Shown here one piece after another: positions 52,801-64,000 of a stretch of DNA of 64,000 nucleotides (the first letter of the stretch is position 1; each line of letters starts with the position of its first letter). The position numbers and the translations under genes were made by a program. The DNA lies in contig KE546965.1 in NCBI GenBank assembly GCA_000442125.1, positions 1,426,001 to 1,490,000 on the forward strand, written 5' to 3'. This DNA is from Opeltia flavorubescens. Taxonomy: Eukaryota; Ascomycota; Lecanoromycetes; Teloschistales; Teloschistaceae. The notes below the pieces were generated by a model. The model was not told the origin of the DNA, searched no databases, and saw only the letters and a program-made list of their open reading frames with translations.

Positions 52801-55800
52801 AAAATTTAATATATTTAAATATTATTTATTTTATTTTATAATATAAATATTATTCTATATATTTTTAGAGATATAATTTAATTAAATATTTTTTTTTATT
52901 TTTAAATTATAGGGTATATTAAAACTATTTTTTTATATTATTAACTTTTTAAATATTATTTTATATAAATTAGAGAGATCTAATATTTAATACGTTTTAT
53001 AAATATATATTAAATAATTCACCGGTTTTTTAGTTTTTATTCTTATTACCTTAAAATATATTTCTATTTTTATAATATTAAATATTAATAGTATTTTCGA
53101 TTTATATAAAATAATATTATAACTTTTATTTTTTAATCTTTTATCGATTTACTTTATAGTATAACTTTATTAGAGTTAGAATTTTAAAAAGGTTAAAGTA
53201 TTATATTAGAGCTCTTTTAAAGTATTTTTTATAAACTTTTTAATATTTTTATTACTTCGCGGGTAAATATAGAAATTAACTAGAGATTATACGCGCTATA
53301 ATAATTATCGCGGTATTTCTTTTTATCGAATTTAGTATATATATAAGTATTTAGCTAGTTTTTATATAGCTATTATTATTTTATTATAAAAAAGGTATTC
53401 GCGATTCCTAATATTTATATAATTAAATTTATAATCTATTAGATATTAGAATATATAGATCATTTTATTATATTATAATAATATATTTAATTTAATAAAA
53501 TATAGTATCCTTTTATAATAATAAATTATTTTAGATAGGTTTACTAGATTATTATAAATTATTAATATTAATATTTATTAAACTTTATTATATTTAATAT
53601 TCTTTCGCTTTTAAAGTTTTTTATTATAAGTTATTTTATTAAAAAAAGTAAATTATAAAAGAGCTTATAAAAGAAGTAAATAAGTATATTTTTTAATAGA
53701 ATAACCCGCTTTTATAAATCGTATATAAATAGTATATTCTATTAAAATTTAAAACTATAGAAGATATATAATTATTATTTATAATTTATTATTATTAATT
53801 CTACTTATAGGTATATTTATATATTAAAATAGATAGATTTAAAAAATATTTTATATTAATTATAGGTTATTAAATATATATTTCTATAAATAATATTATA
53901 TATTTTAGTTTTTTTTTATTTAATCTCCTCTTTATTAGTAAAATTATTTTTAGTTTTTTTTTAATATAATAGCTTCGGTTTATTTATTAATTTAAATATT
54001 AGTATATTTTATACCGAATTTTTTAATAAATTTATATTTTTATTTTTATATTATTTTTTAAATCGTTTTAAATTTAAAATTTTTATTTAATATATTAAAA
54101 TCGATTTTTAAATAATAATATAAAAAGCGTTATATTATTATAGACCCTATTTAATTAATATAAATAATTCTACTTTTAATTTATTTCTTATCTTTTAACT
54201 ACTATTTAGAATCGAGAATATAGAGCTATCAGGCGATTTAAAGGTTATAGCCTATATTAATAGTTTTTATAGTATTTATAAAATATTAAAACTTATTTAA
54301 TCTTTTAAATTTTTTAAAAATCGCGGTAGTATTTTTTTTAAATATTTTACTACTAATTAATATAACGGTTTTCTTTTTAATAATTTTAAACTATTAAAAT
54401 AATATTATATTAAAATAAACGATTTATAAAAAATAGTAAAATAATATATTTATTTAATATAAAATATACTCTTTATATAACGCTATTATATAGATTATAA
54501 CTTTTTAATTTTTTTTTATTATTTATTTATTAAGTAATTAAACGTTTTAACTTTTAAATTAATTTTAAAACTATAGATCTTTTTAATATAATATTAAACG
54601 GGAGAATTTTCGAATAGATTATATATAATTTCTATCTTAATTTTTTATTACTAGGTTAAAATTTAGTCGCTTTTTTTTATAATATTACTAGCCGTATATA
54701 AATCGTTTTTAAAATCTAGGATAGTTAATAGGCTAGGGAAATTATTAAATATTCTAATCCTATAATAATAATTATAGTATTTTTTTAGATCTATAATTAG
54801 AGGCGATTTATAAACCTTACTCGAATATTTAAATTTTAGAAATTTAGCCTATTTTTTTTTTTTTAAATTAAGTAAAATATTTTAGAGTTTTATTATAATT
54901 ATATTTTTAATATTCTCTTTAAAATTATAGAATATATTTTAATAATAGTTTAGCTATATATTATATAAAGGTATACTAAATATTTTAATATATACTATCC
55001 GCGCTATAATTATAATAAAAAAAATCTTTAAAATTTAGATATAAAGTTTTTTTAAGCTAGTTTATTCTTTTTCTAGTTTTATATAACTATTTTTAGACTA
55101 TTATAAATATATATATTATATACCGGTTTTAAATTTATTATTATAGCTATATTAATCTAATTTCTAAGTTTTACGCGCTAATTATTTTATTCTTTTTATT
55201 TAGTTTTTTTACTAGGCCTATTCTAATTAATAAATTTATTTTATAAAGTTTTAATTTATATTATTATCGATTTAAGGTTAATACTATATAAAGTTATTAT
55301 TATAAACTATTTTATTACGGAGTATTAATTTATAAATATTTATAGCCTTATAATTCTAATAATTATATATTAATATATTTTATTTATAAATATTTATTTT
55401 TATATAATAAAGTTTTTATTAAATTTTTTATTACTATTTTTCTTTTAATTAGAACTATACTTATAAAGGAATATTTTATAGATTTATTTCTTATATAAAT
55501 AAAAACTATAAAAGATAATTATATTATTCTAATCCTTTTTTAATATAAGCTTTTAGATTTTATTAATTTTTTTTTATATAGAGTAGACGAGTTTATAATA
55601 CTATAGGTTTAGTAATTTAAATTTATTTATAATTTTTTATTTATAAATAAAAAGAATCTTTTATTTAATAAAATTAAAATAATTTTTAAACTAGTTTAAT
55701 TAATTTATTAATAAATAAGGAAAGATTAAAATAAGGTTTAGCCTTTTTATTAGTTAAATATAATTAGTAGGGCTGGTTAATATATAGAAATAATCGATAC

Positions 55801-58110
55801 TTTACGCGTTACTAGTAGAAGAATAATATAATTTCACTAATTATTTATCGATATAATTAAGATATTAATTAGTTTAATTTTTATATTAAATAGTTTTAAT
55901 TTTAAGGAATAATTATAATACTATATAATTTATTATAATTATAATTATTATTTAAATAGTCTATAACTTTTTTAATCTCGACTTATAATTATATTTATTA
56001 GAGTTTTTATTTTATTTAAATTTATAGTATTTATAAAAAAATTACTATTTTATTATACCTTTATATATAATATATAAAAGGCGGTATATATTTAATAAAA
56101 ATAAAGCTTCTTATTAGTTTTATCTTAGAAACCTTATAATATTATAAATATTCTAAAGTACTCGGATTTTATAAAACGGAATATTTAAATAAATTCTTTA
56201 AATATTATATTTATATAGAAATTAGATATTATTTTATTTTTTAGTCTATTAAATATTTTTAATATAATCTAATAAATAATAAAAACCTTTTAGTTCGATT
56301 TATTAAATAATTTTATTTTTTTTATTATCGGCCTAGTTATTATTAATAGGTTTTTTAGGTTTATTATATTTAAGTTTTTTAATATATTTATAGAGTCCTA
56401 GTTTTATATTATAAAATAGATTTTCTTAAACAATATTTAGATATTTTTCGCCTTATATAGCCGCTATAATTATTAATTCCGCTTTTTAATCTTTATTTAA
56501 TAACAGCGGCTACTAATTAATAAACTATATAATAAATATTAAAAACTTATTATTATTATTTATTATATTCGTCGTCCTTTAAATAGTTAAAGTAGGCTAG
56601 AATTAACTACTTACTACCGTATCTATTATAGTTTTAGCTAGCTTAATATTTTATATTTAAATTTTATCTTTAAAGTTAATATAGTTAAATTCTAGTTTAT
56701 TTAATATATTATTTTTTTTAAAATTTTATATAGATTGGTTTAAAGATATTTAATCGCTAGTAAAAAATAATTATTTATATTAATAAGGAATATTATTTTA
56801 AGAGTTTCTATCTATTAAATTCGAATTATATAAACCGCGATATAGAAATAAATTAGAACCTTTATATAATATATTTATAGAATCTAATTTAAATAATAAT
56901 AATATATTTTTATTTTTATTATATAAAAAAAAAGATTTAGGTAGCGGCGGATTAATCTTTCCGTTATTATAAAAAGTATTAGAGTTATAAAGGAATTTTT
57001 TAAGCTTATTTTTATTTTTTTTTAAAATCGGAGATTACTATAAAAGATCTAATATTATATTTTAAAATAATACTTTCGGTTATATTAGTTAAAATTACTA
57101 GTTACTTTTAGCGGTTAATAGTAATAACTAGGACCGACTAGTATTATAGACTAGCTTTAGTTTTTTTTTAAAGGGTTTTAGAGCCAGAGGAAATTAAAAT
57201 AATAATAAAATATTAATAATTAAACTATTATTTTTTTTATTAAACTAATTAATTTTAATTTTAATTTTATTTTAAATAAAGTAGATATTATATAAATTTT
57301 TATTAGTAATAATTTTCGTTATTTAATTATTTTTATAATTTTTTAAAAATATTAATTAAAGGTTATTAAATTTTATATCCGGCGTTTTAGCTTTAAACTT
57401 TATAAAAAAACTAAAATATAGCGATTCCTTTTTTTTTAAGAATCGTTATTAATTAAAATAATTATAAAATAAGTATAGATATATTTACTATCTTTTTAGA
57501 TTATAATTATATAAATACCTACTAATTATATATTAAATTAGTTAATATTATATCCCGAAAATATATATAATAGAATATATAGTCGGTTATATTAATATAT
57601 TAATTATTTTTAATAATAAATTCGAAGGTATAATATTCGATAAATTATTATTACTTTTTTATTAATAATTAAATAAAGTATATTTTATAATAAATACTAT
57701 CGCTTTTATAATATTAAACGGCGGATTTTTTTTTTATTAATAATAATCGAATTTTTTATTTAATTTAAAAATAATTAAATTAAAAAAAAGTTTTTTTTTA
57801 ACGAATCTAAAATTAGTTATAGTTAAACTAAATATATTATATTTTTTATTAAAAGCCGTTAATAGTTAACGCTAGATATTATTATCTATTAAAAAAAACT
57901 TTTTTATTTAATCCGCGTTAATAAATTTCGGATTTTTTTAACTAATTTTATTTTAAACGTATTTAAATCTAGTATTTTTTTTTAAAATAGTCGTTTAATT
58001 TATAGATTATTTAAAAATAAAAATATAGTTAAAAAAATATTATATTTAACTATTTAATAATTTTAATTAGTTTTATTCTAAATCGATTAGTTAGTTTATA
58101 ATATATTTAC
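49816..58110. other. Unassigned RIP-mutated sequence, T-rich on the plus strand
   Basis: About 8.3 kb with no readable gene and no LTR pair or terminal repeat that I could match. The plus strand is visibly T-rich. In this window the elements whose pol reads on the minus strand are also T-rich on plus, so one or more minus-coded relics are plausible, but no domain was recognised. One ambiguous base at 51344. Confidence 0.6.
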
Positions 58111-60660
58111 TACTATTACTAGCGAGATCATTAATATTTCGCTGAATTTATATATAAGTCGACTATTCGATCTAATAATAATAACTATAAAAAAAATATA
58201 AAAAGGAGTAGATAGGGTAGAATAGAATAAAAAATATAATTAGATAAAAAATATAGGTTCGATATAAATACCCTATAGTAATAGTAATAAAAACTAGTAA
58301 TATTATTCTAATTATAATATACTATAGTATAATAAAGTTGAAACCAGTATAAAATTATATTAACCACTTATTATATATTATTTAAACGGTATAATAAATT
58401 TATTTAACTCGTTTTAAATAGAGTTAATATTTTTAAATATATTATATAGAATATAAAGTTTTAAATTAAAGTTATATTATATAATAATTAATAATATAGC
58501 TAAAAAATAATTATAGCGGATAAATTATTATTTATAGTAGAGGTTTAAATAATAATTTATTTAGGTAATTAAAATAAAAATACTAATATTAATAATTAAC
58601 GGGCGATAAAAAAAGATATTATATAATTTATAAAGCGATTTAATACTTATAATATACTATTATTATAAATTATATATAATATAATTATTATTATTTATTT
58701 TAATTAATATTTTATTAAAATTCGGTAATTATATTAATTTATAAAAAAAATAAAATTTATATTAAAGCGGGGTATTTATTTATTCGAAGTACTAGATATA
58801 TATTTACTATATAATAAAAAAAGATTTAATAAATAAATAGAAGGTTTATTAAATAAAAAAAGAGTAGCTTATAATTATAAAAAAAAATTTTATATAATCT
58901 TTATTCGATTTATTTATCTATTTTTATTTTATAAAATAGCGGATAATTTTAATCTAACTCGTAAAAAATCTTTTTTATAAGTATATAAATATAAATAAAT
59001 AGTTATTCTATAAACTATAGTTATCGATTTTATAAATTCTTATTTATATATAATTATAGTATATCTCTTTATAATAAAGCTATAATACCGGTAAAAAAGC
59101 TTTTAAATATTAGGTATACCTATTTTAATTAATATAACCAAACTAGTATTAATTTTATAACTACTATTATTTATTTATAATTTCTATTAAAATTAATTTT
59201 AAACGGATTATAAACTATATATTAATATAGCGAAGCGTATAAAAAAAGAAGTAATTAATATATTACTGAAAATTTATTTAATTTTCGACTTTTTAATATA
59301 TATAACTATTTATAATAAACTAGATATATTTAAAATACGCTTAAAAGTTTATTTTATATTTAAGTAATTTCTTTTAAAAAAAAATAAAAATTTTATAACT
59401 ATTTTCGGCTTTAAAAATAATATATATAATATTTAATATATTTTTAATATAATTAATATTTAAAGCGATAAGTAATTTAATATTATAAATTATATAAATA
59501 TACGTATTATTAAACTACACTAGTTTCTATTAACTCGATTTATCTATTTAATAGAATAGAAATATTATATTATATAATATAATACGGCGGGCTTTAAAAA
59601 AAATAGAATAACTATTTTATTAATAGGGTTAGCGGTTAAAAAGTTAGTAAAAAAATAGAATAGGCGTTTATTAATATAATTATAGATATTTAAAAAGTTT
59701 TTATAGCGTTTAATTTTAGAATATTATAGTAATTAAAGTATAAAAAATTAAAGATAGATAGTATAATAGAAAGAAAAGTTAATAATAATATACTAAATAT
59801 TATTAATATAAGTAATTAAAGTATTATATATCTTATTTTCTATTAGATAATTATAAAAATAAAAGATTTAGGGTATATAAATAATAAGCTTATTTTTTTA
59901 AAATAAAAAGCTAGGTTAAAAGGGAATTATTTAGATAAATCTTTTAAAAGCTATTATTTACTTTTAATAATAATAGTATAACTTTATTAATTTTACGAAA
60001 ACTAATTTTAAACGATATATATAGTTTAGAAATTTAATTTATAAATATATAATAAGTAGTAATCGGTTAAAAAAGTAAAAAATTCAGGTAAGTATTTAAA
60101 TAAATAAATTAACGCTAGTAATTAATAGGTAATAGAAGTAATATATATTAATATATTAAAATATTACTATAATATTCGATAAATAAAGTTTAATATTTTA
60201 AAAGCTTTTAATTTTATTATATAGTATTTAAATACTTTAATATTAAATTTAATAAATATATAAAGGGTTATAAATAAAAAGAATCTACTTACTTAATAAT
60301 ATAATTATAATAATATATAAGGGCGCGTGTATTATAGGGTTAGTATAAAAAATATCGGTATTAATAATTAAAATAGAATAAATCAAATAGCCTCTAGGTC
60401 CTTTAATAATAATATAAGGAGTAGTTTCTCTAAATTTAATATTAAATTTTACTAGAATATTCGAAATATATTATAGTACTGTCTTTATCCTTTATTAATC
60501 TAGAATAATATTATAACTAAACTCTTTATTATTAATTATAAAGTTTTTTAATACGAAGATAGATATTAATATTTTTATTAAAAAAAATAAAAAGGAAATC
60601 TTTAATAGACGATAATTATATTTATTACTAATAGCGTAGAATAATAACTCTATTATTTTA
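58110..60660. other. Unassigned RIP-mutated sequence, A-rich on the plus strand
   Basis: Begins at a small island that keeps TG and CA (GCGAGATCATTAATATTTCGC, then TGAAT). From there the plus strand turns A-rich. The elements read on plus in this window (7733-14945, 38375-44809) show the same bias. No domain, terminal repeat or gene was recognised. Confidence 0.55.
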
Positions 60661-60679
60661 GTAGTATTAGCGTGGTTAG

Positions 60680-61615
60680 GATAGATTAATGGGGTTCTAT
60701 TTTTAATATTACTACTATAAGTTTTATAGGTTTAAAGAAAAGCTTTAACGAATATTTATATTTAAAAAAGGTTATTTTATTTTTAATATTGGTTTATTTT
60801 AATAATAGTTATATATTATAGAATTAATAACGTTATATTTAGTAATAGGAATTTTTTATTTTATAAATTCTATAAGCCTCGTCGCTATAAGCCTTATAGG
60901 TTTAAATAAAGGCTTTAGCGAATATTTATATTTAAAGGGGGTCGATCTATTTTTAATATTAATTTATTTTAATAATAGTTATACTTTATAAAATTAATAG
61001 TACTATATTTAATAATAGGAATTTTTTGCTTTATAAATCTTATAAACCCCGCCGTTATAAGCCCTATAGATTTAAATAAAGGCTTTAGTAAATATTTATA
61101 TTTATAAGCCCCGCCGCTATAAGCTTTATAGATTTAAACGAAGGTTTTAGCGAATATTTATATTTAAAGGGGGGTTAATCTATTTTTAATATTGGTTCGC
61201 TTTAATAATAGTTATATTCTATAATATTAATAGAGCTATATTCGGTAATAGGAATTTTTTATTTTATAAATTCTATAAGTCCCGCCGTTATAAGCCCTAT
61301 AGATTTAAATAAAGGCTTTAGTAAATATTTATATTTAAAAGAGATCGATTTACTTTTAATATTAATTCGCTTTAATAATAATTAACGGTATTATATTCGA
61401 TAATAGGAATTTTTTATTTTATAAATTTTATAAGCTCCGCCGTTATAAGCTTTATAGGTTTAAATAAAGGCTTTAATAAATATTTATATTTAAAAAGGGG
61501 TCGACCTATTTTTAGTATTAATTTATTTTAATAATAATTATACCCTATAAAATTAATAGCGCTATATTCGATAATAAAAATTTTTTACCTTATAAATTCT
61601 ATAAACCCCTAGTCT
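60680..61615. repeat. Tandem array of about 170 bp units
   Basis: Six repeat starts carry TATAAGYYYTATAGRTTTAAA followed by AAGGCTTTA-like, then AATATTTATATTTAAA, TCTATTTTTAATATTRRTT, TTTAATAATAGTTAT, and AATAGGAATTTTTTATTTTAT. The TTTAAA anchor falls at about 60731, 60901, 61071, 61133, 61304 and 61459. Spacings are therefore 170, 170, 62, 171 and 155 bp; the 62 bp step is a truncated unit. The units differ mostly by transitions of RIP type. No coding capacity is evident. Confidence 0.88.
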
Positions 61616-64000
61616 CTAGTTTAATAATCGATTTAGTAAATTAAAATTTTAAAAATAATAAAAAGCGAGTATTAATTTAAATCTAATTATAAATTTTTTT
61701 AAATTTATACTACTTTAAATAAAAATTTTTATTTTAATTAAATATATTTAATTTATTATTAATACTTTATAAATAATTTTTTAGTTTTTTTACCGCGAAC
61801 TTAATTATTATAATAGTTTAGTAAAGTACTAATAAAAATATAAACCTAGTAATATTTAATTTTTAAAACTTACCTAATATTTATTAAATTTATAAGGGTA
61901 ATACTAGCTTTTATATATAATATAAAACTTTATAGAAAAAATTTCGGGATTTTTAATTTTTTTATCTTCTATACTTTTTTTAATAACTCGGCCGGTCGTA
62001 ATAAATAGTATATAAAAAAAATTAAAATAGATATTATAGCTCCTATAATAATAATTAAAAATAAAAATAAAAAATTTAAATTATTATTTCTNTTAATTAT
62101 ATTTTTTAAATATAAATTTTTATAATATTTATAGTATAATACTAGTAACGCGATATTCTTTCTAGCCTAATATATATTAGCTTATTTAGTATTTAAATTA
62201 AAGATAGTTTTAATTTATTATCTTTTTTAAAATAATTTTTATATTCTATTATAAAATAATTTATTTTTAATTTCTTTATTTTATTAAATTTTTAGGTTAA
62301 CTTTTTAAAATTTTAATTACGCTAATATATCTATACGGTATTAAAGTTTATATAGCCTATAAATTAATTAATAATTAATAGAAAACTTTTTATATATTAG
62401 AATATACTAGGATTACTTTTATTAAGAAGGTGGATTTATAGGTAGTAGAAATAAAATTTTATTACTATAATTAGAGAATAGATAATCTAGGTTATAGAAC
62501 TTTAGCTTTATAATAGATATATCAATAAAAGAATAATTTCGATATAGTAGATTAATAAAAAATAGAGTTCTATAATATTTAAAATATTAATATTAAAAAT
62601 TAAACGTTTATTTTTAATTTTATATTAGAGATAATCTAATCTAATATTAATTATTAAAATAGAAATTTTATACTTTTATTATATAAATAGATTAAAAGAT
62701 ACTATATATTATATTAATATTTTTATTAACGGTTAACCAGTCTTTAAAGTTAAATAGAAAATATAAATACTCGAAGCTTATAAAGTTTTTAAATAAATAT
62801 TTTTAAATAAAATAATTTAAAAAATTTAGGAAAAGTTATTTTCCTATTATAAAATAACTACTATTTTTTTATTTATTAATTATATTAAAAATAAAAGTTT
62901 CTATTATTATTTTACTATTTAAATATTTATAAATAATATTAAAATCGATTTTTACTTTAATATTAACTAGTTAAATAATAATATAAATAATATCTTTTAA
63001 TTTATTATTAGGTATTTATTAACCGCATTTAGAATTAAGATCTACTTTAAAGATTTAGTTATAATATTAATATTTTTTTATTAATCTAAAGCTTAAATAA
63101 ATATTCAGCGAGTTTATTTTTATTAAAAAGCTAGTTAGTTTAATTATTTAAAAGGATAGTAGTTTAATTTATTATCCTTTTAATTTTCCTATTAATAAAT
63201 TCGAATAGTATTAAAAATTATATACTTTATAAATTAACTAATAATTATTAGAGTTTCTATTATATACTAGAATATAAAATTTAAAATATTAATATTAACC
63301 AACTACTAGCGCTTCCGCGATTCTTTTAATATATAAATAAGCCGTTAGAGTATTAAAAAGATAATAAAATTAGAAAAAATACTATTAAAAAGTTTAAAAT
63401 AGTATATAAAGATTATAAAATATAAAAATAATTAGAAAATATTTAAATATAGAAAATTATTTAAAAAACGATATTAATAGTAATAAAAAAAAAGAAGTTT
63501 ACGAGATATATAGCGTAAACGCCTATAATACGGCTTAAATAGAAAAATTCGAACTATATAATTTATAGTAATTATCTTTTATATAAAATAAAATATATAA
63601 TAATTATATTAAATAAGGAGGAATATTATTATAGTATTTATTCGGCTACTAATATATATAATAAATATTTAATATTATATATATATAGTATAGATAATAA
63701 GTTTAGAATATTTAATAATTATTAATTATTTAAAACTATATTTAATATTTATTTTATATTAATTTAATTCTATTAAGCTTTATATATAAAAGTTTCTTTT
63801 AATTTTTTTTAAAAGATTATTTTAAATTTATAAAACGATTATAATTCTAATAAAAGGTATTTTTTATTATTTAATATAGTTTTTTATTATTAAAATCAGC
63901 TAGTTTAGTAAAACGAGGGTCGAAGTTTATAAATATTAGTAGAGATTAATTAGATGATTAATTAAATAGCTATTATATACTAATCTAAAATTTATAGTTA
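61616..64000. other. Unassigned RIP-mutated sequence at the right end
   Basis: AT-rich throughout, with one ambiguous base at 62092. The part from about 62.4 to 63.6 kb is A-rich on plus and could be a coding relic read rightwards, but no domain was recognised. No gene, LTR pair or telomere-type repeat was seen before the window ends. Confidence 0.55.

Larger units (their letters stand above)
6970..64000. other. RIP-mutated AT-rich, gene-free block
   Basis: Composition changes abruptly just after the stop codon at 6969. From here to the window end the sequence is dominated by A and T. The remaining C is almost always followed by G, T or C, and CA and TG are rare. That is the footprint of RIP acting on CpA. 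Every reading frame is short except one passing over a solo LTR. The content is listed element by element below. Isolated ambiguous bases (N) at 22828, 38693, 51344 and 62092 suggest consensus uncertainty at single sites. Confidence 0.93.

Noticed and set aside
6970-64000. CRISPR-like arrays or bacterial features
   Set aside because: The evenly spaced repeats seen (13 bp and about 170 bp units) are contiguous tandem repeats without unique spacers, and the setting is a fungal nuclear genome.
63000-64000. Telomere or chromosome end on the right
   Set aside because: No TTAGGG or CCCTAA tandem repeat is present in the last kilobases.
49816-64000. A further LTR element in the right-hand part
   Set aside because: I looked for a pair of matching direct repeats with a short target duplication and found none that I could support; only repeat R copy 2 at its left edge and the tandem array were clear.
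6970-64000. Mitochondrial DNA as the source of the AT-rich part
   Set aside because: The AT richness comes with CpA-specific loss, nested nuclear LTR elements with target duplications and no mitochondrial genes, and it is joined directly to nuclear genes with spliceosomal introns.

Overview
The window reads as nuclear DNA of a filamentous ascomycete (Pezizomycotina). Three points support this: protein genes with 50-66 bp GT..AG introns, a filamentous-type Pbs2 MAPKK, and a very long AT-rich tract with the CpA/TpG depletion left by repeat-induced point mutation (RIP). The species cannot be named from the sequence; a plant-associated fungus with a compartmented genome would fit.

Region 1 (1 to about 6970) is ordinary gene-bearing DNA. 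It holds the 5' part of a PIN-like/auxin-efflux-carrier family membrane transporter (minus strand, running off the left edge) and a complete Pbs2-type MAP kinase kinase of the osmostress (HOG) pathway (plus strand, divergent from the transporter). A 1.6 kb stretch without a clear gene follows. Last comes a three-exon, 196-residue, cysteine-containing secreted protein (6252-6969) whose stop codon sits at the edge of the AT-rich block: a candidate effector.

Region 2 (about 6970 to 49815) is a gene-free, RIP-saturated repeat stack that can be parsed. Two copies of an uncharacterised repeat of roughly 6 kb ('H'; copy A from about 7246 to 35748, copy B from 35749 to about 49450) lie head to tail. 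Each was invaded separately. Copy A carries two Ty3/Gypsy elements of one family in opposite orientation (7733-14945 and 17033-24242, 205 bp LTRs) and a third Ty3/Gypsy element of another family (25002-32391, 213 bp LTRs). Copy B carries a further Ty3/Gypsy element (38375-44809, 423 bp LTRs, perfect 5 bp target duplication), a solo LTR of the 213 bp family (48125-48337) and a palindromic MITE-like element (48846-49269). The last two are nearly free of RIP. A repeat of about 190 bp ('R') stands just outside this stack on both sides in the same orientation.

Region 3 (49816-64000) is equally AT-rich, but I could not assign it to any element. Its strand composition flips near 58.1 kb, and it contains a tandem array of about 170 bp units at 60.7-61.6 kb. 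I see no intact gene in it.

The transporter, the MAPKK and the secreted protein do not form an obvious pathway. The main biological point is a candidate secreted effector at the border between gene-rich DNA and a long RIP-mutated heterochromatin-like block.
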